Shown here piece after piece: positions 15,251-24,571 of a stretch of 64,000 nucleotides of DNA. The notes beneath the pieces were generated by a model. The model was not told where the DNA came from. It worked only from the letters and a program-made list of their open reading frames with translations, and made no database searches. The number at the start of each line of letters is the position of its first letter. Position 1 is the stretch's first letter. The translations under genes were made by a program, and so were the position numbers. The stretch covers positions 37,115 to 101,114 of the forward strand of contig JAFRQT010000048.1 in NCBI GenBank assembly GCA_017428485.1, written 5' to 3'. This stretch comes from Bacilli bacterium (GTDB lineage: Bacteria; Bacillota_I; Bacilli_A; RF39; UBA660).

Positions 15251-18200
15251 TTTAATAGATACTTTCATATCATATTCATTTATTTTTAATTCTTCTTTAG
15301 CAGTAGATTTTTCTTCAAGAGTTAAAGCTAAAACTTCATCCATTATATAGTCTTTAAATTGATTTACAGCATCTACTATTTCTTTAGGACCACTATATAT
15401 CATATTAATTCTATCGCTAATATCAAATCCACTAGTTTTTCTAAGATTTTGAACTTTAGATACTATTTCACGAGCTATACCTTCATTAATTAAATCTTGT
15501 GTTAAATTAGTATTAATTACAACAGTTTTATAATTAAGCATTACTGAATTATAGCCAGGTGCTGATAAAACATCTTTAATTACATATGAAGAATTTACTT
15601 CATAATCAATATCACCTAATTTAATAGTTAATTTTCCGTCTTCTAATTTCTTAGCATCATCAGCACTAATAGATTCTAAATACTCTTTAAATGCATTTAT
15701 ATTGCTTCCAAATAGTTTACCACATTCTTTAAAGTTTGGTTTATATGATATTGTTAAATATTTAGATAAATCTTTTTCCCATAATACATTTTTAACATTT
15801 AATTCTTCTCTAAATAATGATTCAAATTCACCAATTTTTTCTTTATACTTTTCTTCAAATATTACATCACTAATTGGTTGACGAACTTTAATCTTAGCAT
15901 CTTCTCTAATATTTCTAGCATAACTAATTAATTCAATTACTAAATCCATTCTTTCTTCTAAAGCATTATCAATTAATTTTTTATCATACACTGGATAATC
16001 ACTTAAGAATACACTTTCTTCATTAGTTAATTTCATATATATTTCATCACTAATAAATGGTGCGATTGGACTAATCATTTTACAAAGTCCAACTAATACA
16101 TCATAAGTGGTTTTATATACTGCTTTCTTAGAATTATCAAGTTCACTTTGCCAGAATCTTCTTCTATTGCGTCTAATATACCAGTTAGATAAATCATCAC
16201 ATACAAAGTCTTGGATATAATGTACTACTTTATTTAAATCATAACTTTCCATAGATGATGTTACATTTTTGATTAAATTATTATATTTAGAAAGTAGCCA
16301 TTTATCTATATCTTCTAAATCTTTATATTTTACATCAAAGTTTCTTGGGTCCAAATTATCAGCATTAGCATACATTTGGAAGAATGTATAAGTATTTTTA
16401 AGAGTACTGAAGAATTTAGAATTTACTTCTTTTATTCCATCTTCATCAAACTTCATTGGTGTCCATACTGGACTAGTATACATCATATACCAACGAGTAG
16501 CATCTACTCCATATTTATCAAATATTGGGAATGGTTCAACAGCATTACCTCTTGATTTATGCATCTTTTGTCCAAATTTATCAAGTATTAAATCATTAAC
16601 AAGAACATTTTTAAATGGACTTTCTCCAAATAAGAATGTATTTATTACAAGAAGTACATAGAACCAACCTCTAGTTTGATCAAGTCCCTCTGCAATAAAA
16701 TCTGCAGGAAAATGTTTTTCAAAATATTCTTTATTTTCAAATGGATAATGATATTGTGCAAAAGGAACACATCCGCTATCATACCAAACATCTATAACAT
16801 CAGGAATTCTACTCATAGAAGCACCACAATCTGGACACTTAATATGGATATTATCAACATATGGTTTATGTAGATCTATTGTATTATCAATTTTTTCAAT
16901 TGATTTTTCTACAAGTTCATCTATAGAACCAATCATTTCTCTATGACCACATTCACATGTCCAAAGTGGTATTGGGCATCCCCAATATCTACTTCTAGAA
17001 ATACCCCAATCTTGAGCATTTTCAAGCCAATTAGCAAATCTTTTTTCTCCAATATAATCTGGATACCAATTTACTTTTTTATTTGCATCAACTAACTTAT
17101 CTCTAAATTCACTTACTTTAATATACCAAGCTGGTTTAGCCATATATATTAATGGACTTTTACATCTCCAACAATGAGGATAATTGTGTGTCATTTTAAT
17201 TTTCTTAAACAATTTATCATTTTCTTTTAAGTATTTAATTATTTCAAGTTCTAGTTCTGGATCAGTAACTACTCTACCTTTCCATGGACCTTCAATATAT
17301 TTTCCTTCAAGATCAACTGGATTATATAATTCTATTCCATACTTTTGGCACACCCTATTATCATCAGCACCATATGCAGGAGCAATATGCACAATACCAG
17401 TTCCATCTTCCATTGTTACGTATTCATCACACGTCACAAAGAAAGCTTTAGTGTCAACTTTTAAGAATGGTAATAATTGTTCATACTCTATTCCTTCCAA
17501 ATCTGTTCCAACAAATTTTTCTAGTACTTTATAGTCTTCTCCTAAAATACTATCAGCAAGAGCACTAGCTAATATGAATTTATAACCTTTGCTTTCCACT
17601 TTAATATATTCTTCATTTGGATTAACACAAAGTGCTAAGTTTGCCATTAAAGTCCATGGTGTAGTTGTCCAGACTAAGAAATATTCATCTTTATCTTTTA
17701 CTTTAAATGGAACAACTACTGAATTAACATCTATTTCTTTATATCCATCAGCAACTTCATGAGTAGAAAGTTCTGTTCCGCATCTAGGACAATATGGTAA
17801 TATCTTATGACTATGATAAACAAGACCAGCATCAAAGAATTTTTTTAAACTCCACCATTCTGATTCAATATATTCGTTTTTAAATGTAATATATGCATTA
17901 TCAGTATCAATTAATTGACCCATTCTATCTGTTAAATGAACAAATTCTTTTTCGTTTAATCTAACATTTTTCTTACATTCATTACAGAAGTTTTCTACAC
18001 CATATTTTTCTATATCTGTTTTATCTTTAAAACCAAGAATTTTTTCAACAGCAACTTCAGTTGGAAGACCATGTGTATCCCAACCTACTTTTCTATCCAC
18101 TTTAAAACCCTTCATAGTTTTATACTTACAAAATGCATCTTTTAATATTTTTGCAAGTAAATGATGTACTCCTGGAAAACCATTTGCATATGCTGGTCCA

Positions 18201-18334
18201 TCATAAAAGACAAAGTTATCTTTATCTGATCTATTATCTATAGTTTTATTTAATAAATCTTCTTTTTTCCAAACTTCAGCTTGACGCTCTTCTTTTTCTT
18301 TTAAATTTTCATTACTTAATGCTTCAAATTTCAT
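15239..18334 (-). CDS. ileS: isoleucyl-tRNA synthetase, type 2
   Basis: IleRS charges tRNA-Ile. The 1031-residue protein has the class I core: in place of HIGH it has GVHH within ANGFPGVHHLLAKILKD (residues about 51-67), then GWDTHGLPTE, the CP1 editing domain (FLVWTTTPWTLMANLALCVN, GTGIVHIAPAYG), and KMHKSRGN in place of KMSKS. The swapped G-x-H-H motif is known from a subset of type 2 IleRS enzymes associated with strong mupirocin resistance. The C-terminal extension is of the type 2 form. Expression is under a T-box leader (18352-18553). Start follows AGGAGGA. Confidence 0.96.
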   Translation of the reverse strand: MKFEALSNENLKEKEERQAEVWKKEDLLNKTIDNRSDKDNFVFYDGPAYANGFPGVHHLLAKILKDAFCKYKTMKGFKVDRKVGWDTHGLPTEVAVEKILGFKDKTDIEKYGVENFCNECKKNVRLNEKEFVHLTDRMGQLIDTDNAYITFKNEYIESEWWSLKKFFDAGLVYHSHKILPYCPRCGTELSTHEVADGYKEIDVNSVVVPFKVKDKDEYFLVWTTTPWTLMANLALCVNPNEEYIKVESKGYKFILASALADSILGEDYKVLEKFVGTDLEGIEYEQLLPFLKVDTKAFFVTCDEYVTMEDGTGIVHIAPAYGADDNRVCQKYGIELYNPVDLEGKYIEGPWKGRVVTDPELELEIIKYLKENDKLFKKIKMTHNYPHCWRCKSPLIYMAKPAWYIKVSEFRDKLVDANKKVNWYPDYIGEKRFANWLENAQDWGISRSRYWGCPIPLWTCECGHREMIGSIDELVEKSIEKIDNTIDLHKPYVDNIHIKCPDCGASMSRIPDVIDVWYDSGCVPFAQYHYPFENKEYFEKHFPADFIAEGLDQTRGWFYVLLVINTFLFGESPFKNVLVNDLILDKFGQKMHKSRGNAVEPFPIFDKYGVDATRWYMMYTSPVWTPMKFDEDGIKEVNSKFFSTLKNTYTFFQMYANADNLDPRNFDVKYKDLEDIDKWLLSKYNNLIKNVTSSMESYDLNKVVHYIQDFVCDDLSNWYIRRNRRRFWQSELDNSKKAVYKTTYDVLVGLCKMISPIAPFISDEIYMKLTNEESVFLSDYPVYDKKLIDNALEERMDLVIELISYARNIREDAKIKVRQPISDVIFEEKYKEKIGEFESLFREELNVKNVLWEKDLSKYLTISYKPNFKECGKLFGSNINAFKEYLESISADDAKKLEDGKLTIKLGDIDYEVNSSYVIKDVLSAPGYNSVMLNYKTVVINTNLTQDLINEGIAREIVSKVQNLRKTSGFDISDRINMIYSGPKEIVDAVNQFKDYIMDEVLALTLEEKSTAKEELKINEYDMKVSIKQVK

Positions 18335-18351
18335 AATATCCTCCTATAAAT

Positions 18352-18553
18352 AAAAAAGGAATAGTACAAGGAGTCTAATTAGACGGTACCATCCCTTTAT
18401 TTAACTTAATTTGATAATGCTGATAACAGCATACTTACCTTATCCGTAAGTAACATCAGAAGTGATTCATATATAACTTATATATTAACTTTCACCATAC
18501 GTTAACTCTCTAAAATAATCAGTTATATAACGTCTTCCTCATTTGTTTTGAAC
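18352..18553 (-). promoter_or_regulatory. T-box leader of ileS
   Basis: The minus-strand leader contains GGGATGGTACCG, the T-box motif that pairs with the acceptor end of uncharged tRNA. A 12-base terminator stem (18356-18367 with 18386-18397) buries that motif and is followed by TTTTTTATT; a small hairpin GTCTAATTAGAC fills its loop. Upstream, GAATCACTTC offers ATC as a plausible Ile specifier in stem I. Uncharged tRNA-Ile is expected to favour read-through into ileS. Confidence 0.9.
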
Positions 18554-18559
18554 GTGTTA

Positions 18560-18588
18560 ATTATAACACCATATATTTTATTTGTAAA
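18560..18588 (-). promoter_or_regulatory. ileS: promoter of the ileS T-box transcript
   Basis: Minus strand TTTACA, 17 bases, TATAAT; the transcript would begin near 18553. Confidence 0.8.
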
Positions 18589-18590
18589 GA

Positions 18591-20195
18591 TTAATTTGTT
18601 GCCTTACAATTTGCTCTAAATAAGCTTTCTTTATCTTTCCATGCATCAGGTACAGAAACTCTATTACCATTCTTATCTAATAGACATGCATAGTTAGAAC
18701 TATTTTCATAATATCCGGCCATCTTATTGATAGTAAAATATTTAGATCTATACAATTCTTCATAACTCCATTTTTTCATACCAACTCTTGTAGCTGCTTC
18801 ATAAACATATATACCATCATTTTTTCCATCTTTATTTTCATCATAATGCGTTAAGAATAACATCACGTGAGAATCATTTATTACTTCATCAGATAATACT
18901 AATGTGTCCAATAATGTTTCCATCTTTGCTTTAGAACATGAAGATCCGCAAGATTCTTCTTTTGCTTTATTCTTTCCTAGGTAACTACCATGTGTATTTT
19001 CTGCTTTGAATCCAGCATTATGAAGTGACCAACCAAAGAATGATTGACAATCAAGACCTCCGTATAGTCCCTTACAAAAAGCTTTGATTCCTTTACTTTG
19101 TGCTTCTTGTCTAGGATATATTGTTTCACCTGTTTTGCTATCTACATAAGATGAAGTAATATTACCATATGTAATTACATGCCCCCATTTTGGATTTCCA
19201 CCAAATTCAACATTATATCTTTGACCAAAGCAATGTATATTGCATACATATGACACTTGAATATTATATTTAGCATGTAAATATGCTTCAAGCGCTATAC
19301 CAGCAGTTGCAACGCCCTCTTTAGTAAATAATCCAGCACTTCTAACTGACCATGCAATAAAATCATTTAAGTTTGCAAGTGAATCTCCTTTTGATTGTAA
19401 TACAGTATCAATTTCTCCATTAATTGGAGGATAATTTGCATCATCTCTCGATCTAGTTCCATCGTTATACAAATCTTCCCAAGTAATTGTCAATGTACTT
19501 GGCTTACTAATATTGTTCAAATTATCTTTTACATATACATAATAATTGCCTGGTATTACACCTAGTTCTAATTTATTAGTACTCTTTTTAACCCAATTAT
19601 CTTCTTTTCCAGTTGGAGTCTTCTTAGTGCTTGAAAAATAATAACCAGCAATATTTCCTTTAGTACCTTTTTGAGCAGTAACAACAACATAAGATCCTTT
19701 ATGTGTTATTGATTTTATCATTGGCGCACCATTATCAGATGGAGTGCTTTCACCGCCTTCTTCTCCTCCACCAGACATATCTTCGCTAGGCTTTGTTTTG
19801 ATTGGATTATTTGTTAATTTTAAACATTCAGTCATATCATCATACGTATTTGTTATTCTCATAATAAGTGATACGAATGTAGGTATTAAAAATATGAGTA
19901 CAGCTGCAACTACATTAGCAATTAATGGTTTCTTTACTTTATCAAGTCCATCTCCACTAGTAATTGCTCCAGTAAGCTTTATCATTGCTACTATAATCAA
20001 AATAATTGGAACTACTGCTCTTAATATATCCAAAAGAAGTTTTATCATTTTTATTACATTAGCAACTTCTTCTCTTTGGCAAAACTTAACAGCTAATGCA
20101 TTAGAAAAAGTTAGTGCACTTAAATCATTCATAAACGCACTAAATGTAATTATCATAATTAATAAAGATACAATAACTTTCTTTTTGTTTAACAT
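18591..20195 (-). CDS. membrane-anchored NlpC/P60-like protein with two-helix module
   Basis: The 534-residue protein has a signal-like helix (residues 6-27), then a two-helix membrane module: LLLDILRAVVPIILIIVAMI and, after a charged loop, ANVVAAVLIFLIPTFVSLIM. The same module starts the protein at 37756. A Gly/Glu/Ser-rich linker follows, then an Ig-like region (APMIKSITHKGSYVVVTAQ...SKPSTLTITW), then a C-terminal domain with GLDCQSFFGWSLHNAG (probable catalytic Cys) and INDSHVMLFLTHY (probable His), as in NlpC/P60 or CHAP-type peptidoglycan cysteine hydrolases. Several paired Cys suggest extracellular folding. The hydrolase assignment is inferred. It ends just before the T-box promoter and starts one base after rnc. 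Confidence 0.65.
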   Translation of the reverse strand: MLNKKKVIVSLLIMIITFSAFMNDLSALTFSNALAVKFCQREEVANVIKMIKLLLDILRAVVPIILIIVAMIKLTGAITSGDGLDKVKKPLIANVVAAVLIFLIPTFVSLIMRITNTYDDMTECLKLTNNPIKTKPSEDMSGGGEEGGESTPSDNGAPMIKSITHKGSYVVVTAQKGTKGNIAGYYFSSTKKTPTGKEDNWVKKSTNKLELGVIPGNYYVYVKDNLNNISKPSTLTITWEDLYNDGTRSRDDANYPPINGEIDTVLQSKGDSLANLNDFIAWSVRSAGLFTKEGVATAGIALEAYLHAKYNIQVSYVCNIHCFGQRYNVEFGGNPKWGHVITYGNITSSYVDSKTGETIYPRQEAQSKGIKAFCKGLYGGLDCQSFFGWSLHNAGFKAENTHGSYLGKNKAKEESCGSSCSKAKMETLLDTLVLSDEVINDSHVMLFLTHYDENKDGKNDGIYVYEAATRVGMKKWSYEELYRSKYFTINKMAGYYENSSNYACLLDKNGNRVSVPDAWKDKESLFRANCKATN

Positions 20196-20196
20196 A

Positions 20197-20844
20197 TTAT
20201 TTTGCCCTTTTCATATATGCTTCTTTAGCGGCATTTTGTTCAGCTTCTTTTTTAGAATTTCCACATCCAACGCCATAAACTAAATCATCTATAATAACTT
20301 CTACTTTAAATTTTCTTTTATGAGCAGGTCCACTTTCTTCAACTAAATTGTATGTTACACTTTTTTTAACTGTTTGAACACTTTCTTGTAAAAGACTTTT
20401 ATAATCCATTAAAAAGTCTTCATGATGTTCAATAAAAGGCACAATTAATTTATTAAATACTCTTTTTACTGCACTAATTCCTTGCTCTAAATAGATAACT
20501 GCCATTGTAGCTTCAAATACATCAGCAATAATAGTTTTATTGGCTTCTTCTACACCATTGCCTAATCTAATATAGTCTTTTAAATTAATTTTTTTTGAAT
20601 ATTCATATAAAGCATTTTCACAAACATATAAACTTCTCAATCTACTCATTTGTCCTTCTGCTAAATCAGTTTTAGTATAAAGATATTCACTACATACTAT
20701 TTCTAAAACAGCATCTCCTAAATATTCTAATCTTTCATAACATTCACAATCGTGTTCATTAGCATAACTAGAATGAGTTAATGCAGTTAATAATAGTTTT
20801 TCATTTTTAATTTTTATACCATAATCTTTGTATATGTTTTTCAT
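20197..20844 (-). CDS. rnc: ribonuclease III
   Basis: RNase III cleaves double-stranded RNA in rRNA and mRNA processing. The signature ERLEYLGDAVLEIVCSEYLY is at residues about 37-56, with the second acidic site ADVFEATMAVIYLEQG near 110-125. The C-terminal dsRNA-binding domain starts near residue 145 (DYKSLLQESVQ) and ends with GCGNSKKEAEQNAAKEAYMK. Length (215) is normal. The ATG at 20844 was preferred to a GTG three codons upstream. The usual partners acpP and smc are absent; the next gene downstream is the membrane-anchored hydrolase. Confidence 0.95.
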   Translation of the reverse strand: MKNIYKDYGIKIKNEKLLLTALTHSSYANEHDCECYERLEYLGDAVLEIVCSEYLYTKTDLAEGQMSRLRSLYVCENALYEYSKKINLKDYIRLGNGVEEANKTIIADVFEATMAVIYLEQGISAVKRVFNKLIVPFIEHHEDFLMDYKSLLQESVQTVKKSVTYNLVEESGPAHKRKFKVEVIIDDLVYGVGCGNSKKEAEQNAAKEAYMKRAK

Positions 20845-20860
20845 AATTATCACTGCTATT

Positions 20861-20869
20861 ATTATAACA
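20861..20869 (-). promoter_or_regulatory. rnc: extended -10 promoter of rnc
   Basis: Minus strand TGTTATAAT, about 17 bases upstream of the start, which would give a very short leader. Confidence 0.5.
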
Positions 20870-20920
20870 AATTAACATTTTAATTAAAAGGTTTTTATTT
20901 ATTTTTGTATAAATGTATTA

Positions 20921-20926
20921 TATAAT
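20921..20926 (+). promoter_or_regulatory. yidD: -10 box of yidD, probable leaderless transcript
   Basis: TATAAT ends seven bases before the yidD ATG, so transcription would begin at or next to the start codon. There is no ribosome binding site and only a weak -35 (TTTATT). Confidence 0.5.
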
Positions 20927-20932
20927 ATTATT

Positions 20933-21154
20933 ATGAAAAAAATATTAATAAAATTAATTAATTTATATCAAATAACACCACTTCATACTCATTCAATGTG
21001 TAGATTTAATCCCACATGTAGTGAATATATGAAAGAGTGTATAAATGAATATGGTTATAAAGGTATTATTATTGGAATAAAAAGAATATTAAGGTGTCAT
21101 CCCTTTGGTAAATTTGGATATGACCCAGTTAAAAAAGAAGGAGAAACAATATGA
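20933..21154 (+). CDS. yidD: membrane protein insertion efficiency factor YidD
   Basis: YidD is a small membrane-associated helper of the YidC insertase. The 73-residue protein has the family core: [20 protein letters not shown] with paired Cys, [16 protein letters not shown] and GYDPV near the end. In most genomes the gene sits between rnpA and yidC by the origin; here it is alone with the lipoprotein gene at 21151, whose ATG overlaps its TGA stop by four bases. No Shine-Dalgarno sequence is visible. Confidence 0.93.
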   Translation: MKKILIKLINLYQITPLHTHSMCRFNPTCSEYMKECINEYGYKGIIIGIKRILRCHPFGKFGYDPVKKEGETI

Positions 21155-22011
21155 AAAAGAAAATATTTTTAATAGGATTTATTATATTTTTACTAAGTGG
21201 ATGTACATTTGGAGAAAGCTTCGAAGACACTTATCTTTATACAACAATGTATCCAATTGAATATGCTGCGAACGAATTGTATGGAGATCATGCAAAAGTA
21301 TTATCTGTTTATCCAAATGGAGTTGATCAATCTTATGTAGTAACAGATAAGAAAAAGAAAAAATATTCAGAAGCAGAAACATTTATCTATTCTGGAGTTG
21401 CAAATGAAGCATCTTTAGCTAGAGACTTATTAAACTTAAATAATAAATTAAATTTGATAGATGCTACTAAAGGAATGAGTTCTGCAAATAAACTTGCTAG
21501 TACTTGGATTGATCCATCAAATTACTTAATGTTATGTAGCAATATAAAAGTGAGTTTAATTGAATATACTAAAAATCCATATATTAAGGAAGAAATAGAA
21601 GAAAAATATAAAGAATTAAATGTATCTATATCAGAATTAGATGTTCAATTATATAATATTGGTAAAAATGGTAATTATGATACATTACTTGTAACTAACA
21701 ATGTATTTGAATATCTAACAAAATACAATATAAATGTTATATCAATAGATCAAAATAATGACACAATTGATAAAGCATATGCAAGTGCTAAAAAATTAAT
21801 TCAAGATAAAAAGATACAGTATGTATATTATCTACAAGGCGATGAATTTACAGAAAGCCAAAATAAATTTCTTTCAGATAATTCACTTGTTAAAATAGAA
21901 ATACCTAATATATTTACTCTAACAGATGAAAATAGAAAAGATGGAAAAGATTATATTAGTATTATGAATGATATAATTAGTGAATATAAAAAGGAATTAT
22001 ATAAAAAATAA
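21151..22011 (+). CDS. ZnuA-like substrate-binding lipoprotein lacking metal histidines
   Basis: The N-terminus ([20 protein letters not shown]) is a lipoprotein signal with a lipobox Cys at residue 18. The body follows the zinc/manganese ABC-transporter binding-protein fold: [60 protein letters not shown]. Where ZnuA/AdcA proteins have His ligands (GxDPHxYEP and HxWLDP), this protein has QSY and STW, so it probably does not bind metal in the usual way. No permease or ATPase gene is near. It is co-transcribed with yidD (four-base overlap) and has a GGAGA site. Confidence 0.75.
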   Translation: MKKKIFLIGFIIFLLSGCTFGESFEDTYLYTTMYPIEYAANELYGDHAKVLSVYPNGVDQSYVVTDKKKKKYSEAETFIYSGVANEASLARDLLNLNNKLNLIDATKGMSSANKLASTWIDPSNYLMLCSNIKVSLIEYTKNPYIKEEIEEKYKELNVSISELDVQLYNIGKNGNYDTLLVTNNVFEYLTKYNINVISIDQNNDTIDKAYASAKKLIQDKKIQYVYYLQGDEFTESQNKFLSDNSLVKIEIPNIFTLTDENRKDGKDYISIMNDIISEYKKELYKK

Positions 22012-22019
22012 TTCCTTTT
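21989..22019. terminator. bidirectional terminator between convergent genes
   Basis: Perfect 12-base inverted repeat (AAAAGGAATTAT / ATAATTCCTTTT) with A and T runs on each side. It includes the stop codons of the 21151 gene and the 22018 gene. Confidence 0.85.
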
Positions 22020-22908
22020 ATTTATGTTTATTTGCAATACTTAATGTTCTTTCTAGTATTTGTTTTTTCTTATCAAAATATTTTATTAATTGTTCTCTAT
22101 CTTCCAAAGGTACAATTAAATTATATTTTTCTATTACTCTATCCAATATTTTATTTATATCAATATCTAATGATTTACATAAGTATCTATAGAATTCTAA
22201 ATGATTATTTATTAAATTAATTAAATACAAAGTTTTTCTATTAAGTTTATCATCTTTTGGAAAAAGTAAATGATCAAATGAAGACATATAAATTCTATAA
22301 TACTTCTCAAGTTCACTATCTTCTTCTTTAATGTATAATAATGAACTTCCATTATCAGAAAGTGGTGCAAGTTTAACATCATCGCCAACTTCAAATACAA
22401 TGTTTGAAACTGTCCTATCATTTTGTCCTGTAAACCAATCAAATGCAGTTAATCTATAAAAATTATCCATTAAATTAATTCTATTTTTATCAGGCAATAT
22501 TTCTCTAAAAACATGATTAAGTGTTGTTAATCTTTTAGGAGCACTCATATTTTGATAATTAAAAAAGGTATTATATTCATAGTATTTTTTATCTTTACTT
22601 CTAAATGATTTACTAATTATACCTATTTTATTTTTAAAAGAAGCTAGGGAATAATCAACACATCTTATTTTATATTCTTTTATTAGTTCAGATAAAAATA
22701 ATTCATTAAATATTGCTTTTGTTTTAAAAAAATATAATCCATCATCAAATTTAAACCATGAATTATATGCTATTAACAAATAGCCTTCTATTTCTAGTTT
22801 AGATTTCAAATATTTTCTATTTTCTCTATCTCCGGAGTTTACATAATTATCATCTATATTTGCAATATCTTTTATATGTTTTTTATCTACACTAGTATTT
22901 TCAAACAT
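22018..22908 (-). CDS. HipA-like kinase-fold protein
   Basis: The 296-residue protein has the C-terminal signature of HipA/PI4K-like kinases: FDWFTGQNDRTVSNIVFEVG (residues about 160-180, compare the GNxDRHxxN catalytic loop; the His is absent here) and KLAPLSDNGSSL, matching the metal-binding DNG. The first 150 residues are divergent. No HipB-type helix-turn-helix gene is adjacent, so a classical toxin-antitoxin role is not supported by context. The start was placed at the ATG following GGGGA; a TTG six codons upstream overlaps that site. It is a single-gene unit between a bidirectional terminator and ruvB. Confidence 0.65.
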   Translation of the reverse strand: MFENTSVDKKHIKDIANIDDNYVNSGDRENRKYLKSKLEIEGYLLIAYNSWFKFDDGLYFFKTKAIFNELFLSELIKEYKIRCVDYSLASFKNKIGIISKSFRSKDKKYYEYNTFFNYQNMSAPKRLTTLNHVFREILPDKNRINLMDNFYRLTAFDWFTGQNDRTVSNIVFEVGDDVKLAPLSDNGSSLLYIKEEDSELEKYYRIYMSSFDHLLFPKDDKLNRKTLYLINLINNHLEFYRYLCKSLDIDINKILDRVIEKYNLIVPLEDREQLIKYFDKKKQILERTLSIANKHK

Positions 22909-22933
22909 ATTATATTCCCCTTTCAAGTGACAT

Positions 22934-22942
22934 ATTATAACA
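22934..22942 (-). promoter_or_regulatory. extended -10 promoter of the 22018 gene
   Basis: Minus strand TGTTATAAT, about 26 bases upstream of the start. Confidence 0.45.
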
Positions 22943-22959
22943 TATTTTTACATAATAAA

Positions 22960-22981
22960 AAAGATTATTTTAATAATCTTT
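22960..22981 (-). terminator. terminator at the end of ruvB
   Basis: Ten-base perfect inverted repeat (AAAGATTATT / AATAATCTTT) with a two-base gap, followed on the minus strand by TTTATT. The hairpin begins in the ruvB stop codon. Confidence 0.75.
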
Positions 22982-23993
22982 ATTCATAATCAAATAATGT
23001 TTTTTGAGTATTTATTTTAAATTCTTGATAAGTTTTTTCTGTTACAACTCTTCCACGAGAAGTTCTTTTAACATATCCTTCCTGTAATAAAAATGGCTCA
23101 ATAACATCTTCTATAGTTCCAACCTCTTCTCCAATTGAAGAAGCAATTGATTCTATACCAACCGGCCCTCCATTGAATTTTTCAACTATACTCATTAAAT
23201 ATTCAACATCTGTACTATCGAGTCCAGAATCATTAATTTTAAGTCTTTTTAATGCTTTTTTAACTAAGTCTAATGTAATTTTACCATCACCCTCAACAAG
23301 AGCAAAATCGCCAACACGTTTTAATAATCTATTAGCTATTCTAGGAGTTTTTCTACTTCTAATAGCTATTTCATATGCAGCATCTTTGTTGATTTTTAAA
23401 TCAAGGACTCTAGCACTTCTTTGTACTATTTCACATAGCTCATCATTAGTATAAAATTCTAACTTAGATACAATACCAAACCTATCTCTTAGAGGTGCTG
23501 ATAGATCTCCAGCTCTAGTTGTTGCTCCAACCAAAGTAAATGGCGGTAAATCAATTTTAATATTTCTGCTTTGGCCTTCTCCACCAATAATAATATCTAA
23601 TTTGAAGTCTTCCATGGCACTATATAATATTTCTTCGATATATCTAGGAATTCTATGTATTTCATCAATAAACAAAACATCATTTGGTTCAAGTGTAGAA
23701 AGTATAGCAGCTAAGTCTCCACTTTTTTCAATTGTTGGACCACTTGCTGTTTTAATATTACTTCCAAGTTCATTTGCAATAATATGTGCGAGTGTTGTTT
23801 TACCTAATCCAGGAGGACCATATAATAAAACATGATCTAGATTTGTATTTCTCATTTTAGCTGCTTTTACAAACACCTTAATATTTTCTTTAACATCTGT
23901 TTGTCCGATATATTCATCAAATGAATCTGGTCTAATAGTCTTTTCAAATGTATCAGTTTCTAATTCATGATTAGTTACGATTCTTTCATCCAT
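22980..23993 (-). CDS. ruvB: Holliday junction branch-migration helicase RuvB
   Basis: RuvB is the AAA+ motor that, with RuvA, moves Holliday junctions. Walker A is [20 protein letters not shown] near residue 58, Walker B is VLFIDEIHR near 105, sensor 1 is [20 protein letters not shown], and the C-terminal winged helix ends with [20 protein letters not shown]. Length (337) is typical. It overlaps the HAD nucleotidase gene by eight bases, which itself lies between ruvA and ruvB; that insertion is unusual. Confidence 0.97.
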   Translation of the reverse strand: MDERIVTNHELETDTFEKTIRPDSFDEYIGQTDVKENIKVFVKAAKMRNTNLDHVLLYGPPGLGKTTLAHIIANELGSNIKTASGPTIEKSGDLAAILSTLEPNDVLFIDEIHRIPRYIEEILYSAMEDFKLDIIIGGEGQSRNIKIDLPPFTLVGATTRAGDLSAPLRDRFGIVSKLEFYTNDELCEIVQRSARVLDLKINKDAAYEIAIRSRKTPRIANRLLKRVGDFALVEGDGKITLDLVKKALKRLKINDSGLDSTDVEYLMSIVEKFNGGPVGIESIASSIGEEVGTIEDVIEPFLLQEGYVKRTSRGRVVTEKTYQEFKINTQKTLFDYE

Positions 23994-24561
23994 TGTATTT
24001 CTCCTCTACATAATCAAGAACTTCATTCCATGTATCAACTCTTCTAAATCTCTTTTCATCATGATTATACGCATTTGTAAATAATAATACATCAATTCCA
24101 GCACTACTAACATCTTCACAATGGCTTTCTTTATCATCTATGAAAAGATTTACTCCCTCTTTTATACATTCATCTACTTTACTACCAGTATCCACATATA
24201 TTTTAGTATATTTAACACCATTTCTATCTAACCAATTTTTAGTTAATTTATATGGATCTTTAATATATTTACCTTTTCTAAATGATATAAATATTATATT
24301 GAATCCTCTATCATATAAAGTATTAATTACATCTTTGGCTCCAGGTTTGATTTCTGCATTATCCATAATATATTCAAGTCTATCTGAAAAGAATTGACCT
24401 TTCATTCCTTCTGGCCATCCCATCATTTCACTAAACTCATATGCATTTATATCTTTAATTCCTGTTCCACCTAATACTTCTTTATCATATTTATCTGCTT
24501 CAACAATTATACGTTCATTAGTAGAACAAATTGTATCATCCATATCAATTCCAATTGTCAT
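23986..24561 (-). CDS. HAD hydrolase of the 5'-nucleotidase NT5C type
   Basis: The 191-residue protein begins [20 protein letters not shown]: the DxDxT nucleophile motif of HAD phosphatases, in the form seen in 5'(3')-deoxyribonucleotidases. Motif II is IIFISFRKG near residue 100 and motif IV is [10 protein letters not shown] near 140. It probably dephosphorylates nucleoside monophosphates, but the substrate is inferred only. It is inserted between ruvA and ruvB with 10- and minus-8-base spacing and so is co-transcribed with them. Confidence 0.75.
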   Translation of the reverse strand: MTIGIDMDDTICSTNERIIVEADKYDKEVLGGTGIKDINAYEFSEMMGWPEGMKGQFFSDRLEYIMDNAEIKPGAKDVINTLYDRGFNIIFISFRKGKYIKDPYKLTKNWLDRNGVKYTKIYVDTGSKVDECIKEGVNLFIDDKESHCEDVSSAGIDVLLFTNAYNHDEKRFRRVDTWNEVLDYVEEKYNG

Positions 24562-24571
24562 AATTTCACCT

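Noticed and set aside
22018..22908. HipBA toxin-antitoxin pair
   Set aside because: No hipB-like helix-turn-helix gene adjoins; neighbours are a convergent lipoprotein gene and ruvB.
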